From: Butyrivibrio sp.
Lineage (GTDB): Bacteria > Bacillota_A > Clostridia > Lachnospirales > Lachnospiraceae
Direction of reading: 5' to 3'
Length of the DNA: 32,418 bases
NCBI GenBank assembly: GCA_024690635.1
Contig: JAILOW010000014.1
Coordinates: 1-32,418 of the forward strand
Program-made: the position numbers and the translations under genes
Notes under the pieces: model-generated
Databases searched by the model: none
What the model was told of the DNA's origin: nothing
The model's input: the letters and a program-made list of their open reading frames with translations, nothing else
Shown here: one piece after another, positions 32,271 through 32,418 of the stretch
How positions within the stretch are numbered: position 1 is the first letter of the stretch
Layout of the letters: each line of letters begins with the position of its first letter

Positions 32271-32276
32271 TATAAT
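32271..32276 (+). promoter_or_regulatory. -10 element in the leader region after ftsH
   Basis: A perfect TATAAT at 32271-32276 lies in an AT-rich context. No good -35 is found at 16-18 bases, so the promoter call is tentative. A transcript from here would reach the terminator at 32344-32370 after about 85 bases. Confidence 0.4.
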
Positions 32277-32343
32277 ATGCGTAACCCCCCAATACATTAT
32301 ATAGTTTTTTGCTATACCCCATAAGAAAGAAATACCTTCTCTG

Positions 32344-32370
32344 AAAAAGACAGCGTGCGCTGTCTTTTTT
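32344..32370 (+). terminator. Rho-independent terminator downstream of ftsH
   Basis: AAAAAGACAGC (32344-32354) pairs with GCTGTCTTTTT (32359-32369) around GTGC, with a six-T tail. It is about 160 bases after the ftsH stop and 40 bases before the next start codon, so it may act as the ftsH terminator or as an attenuator for the next gene. Confidence 0.88.
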
Positions 32371-32410
32371 GCATTTACAGGATAATTTAGATTTTTAGGT
32401 GGCAACAGTA

Positions 32411-32418
32411 ATGAACAA
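32411..32418 (+). CDS. Start of a further gene, truncated by the window edge
   Basis: ATG AAC AA at 32411-32418 follows AGGTGG (32397-32402) at 8-base spacing. Only two full codons are visible, so nothing can be said about its product. Confidence 0.45.

Overview
This window looks like chromosomal DNA from a low-to-mid GC anaerobic Firmicute, most likely Lachnospiraceae of the Butyrivibrio/Pseudobutyrivibrio type. This is inferred from gene content and Gram-positive style signals, not from a database search. Supporting signs are strong AGGAGG-type ribosome sites, TTGACA/TATAAT promoters, an anaerobic (class III) ribonucleotide reductase, the short archaeal/eukaryotic-type prolyl-tRNA synthetase, and a yabO-divIC-tilS-hpt-ftsH cluster without the sporulation genes that interrupt it in Bacillus. 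Nearly all of the window is ordinary core genome. No insertion sequence, prophage, rRNA, tRNA or CRISPR array was seen.

Layout. 1-4715: an ABC importer (3' part of a solute-binding protein, a fused double permease, and an ATPase with an unusual internal insertion), closed by a long terminator hairpin. 5036-8796: a membrane-anchored clostripain-like protease, a Nudix hydrolase and a YlmH-like S4 RNA-binding protein. 8877-9556: glutathione peroxidase on the minus strand, back to back with a DEDDh exonuclease (9557-10492). 10508-11938: D,D-carboxypeptidase on the minus strand, with a structured leader. 12097-13893: trmB, thioredoxin and an SH3-domain membrane protein. 13928-14377: an unrecognised protein on the minus strand. 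14448-15260: murI. 15370-18839: nrdD and nrdG, separated by a 680-base stretch that carries the most unusual structure in the window. 18920-20948: a macro-domain protein and proS. 21070-24451: two tandem membrane diguanylate cyclases on the minus strand. 24553-32186: cca, a PEGA-domain secreted protein, rqcP/yabO, divIC, tilS, hpt and ftsH. The first bases of a further gene begin at 32411.

The feature I would pursue first is at 17703-18006, between nrdD and nrdG. Twelve short sites (CACTRG-like and YTAGTG-like) alternate in orientation at an almost perfect 27-base pitch. They form six 54-base units in which every arm-to-arm gap is 21 bases (one is 22), while the sequences between the sites are unrelated. 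The end bases of the arms vary in a way that preserves pairing, both within units and between neighbouring units. I do not recognise this as a known element.

Other points of interest: two well-placed NrdR-like boxes 31 bp apart over the nrdD promoter; genes whose predicted transcription start coincides with the ATG (exonuclease and cca, possibly the 13928-14377 gene), which implies leaderless mRNAs; a nested inverted-repeat structure between the dacA promoter and its TTG start; and a promoter-terminator pair after ftsH that could make a short RNA or an attenuated leader.
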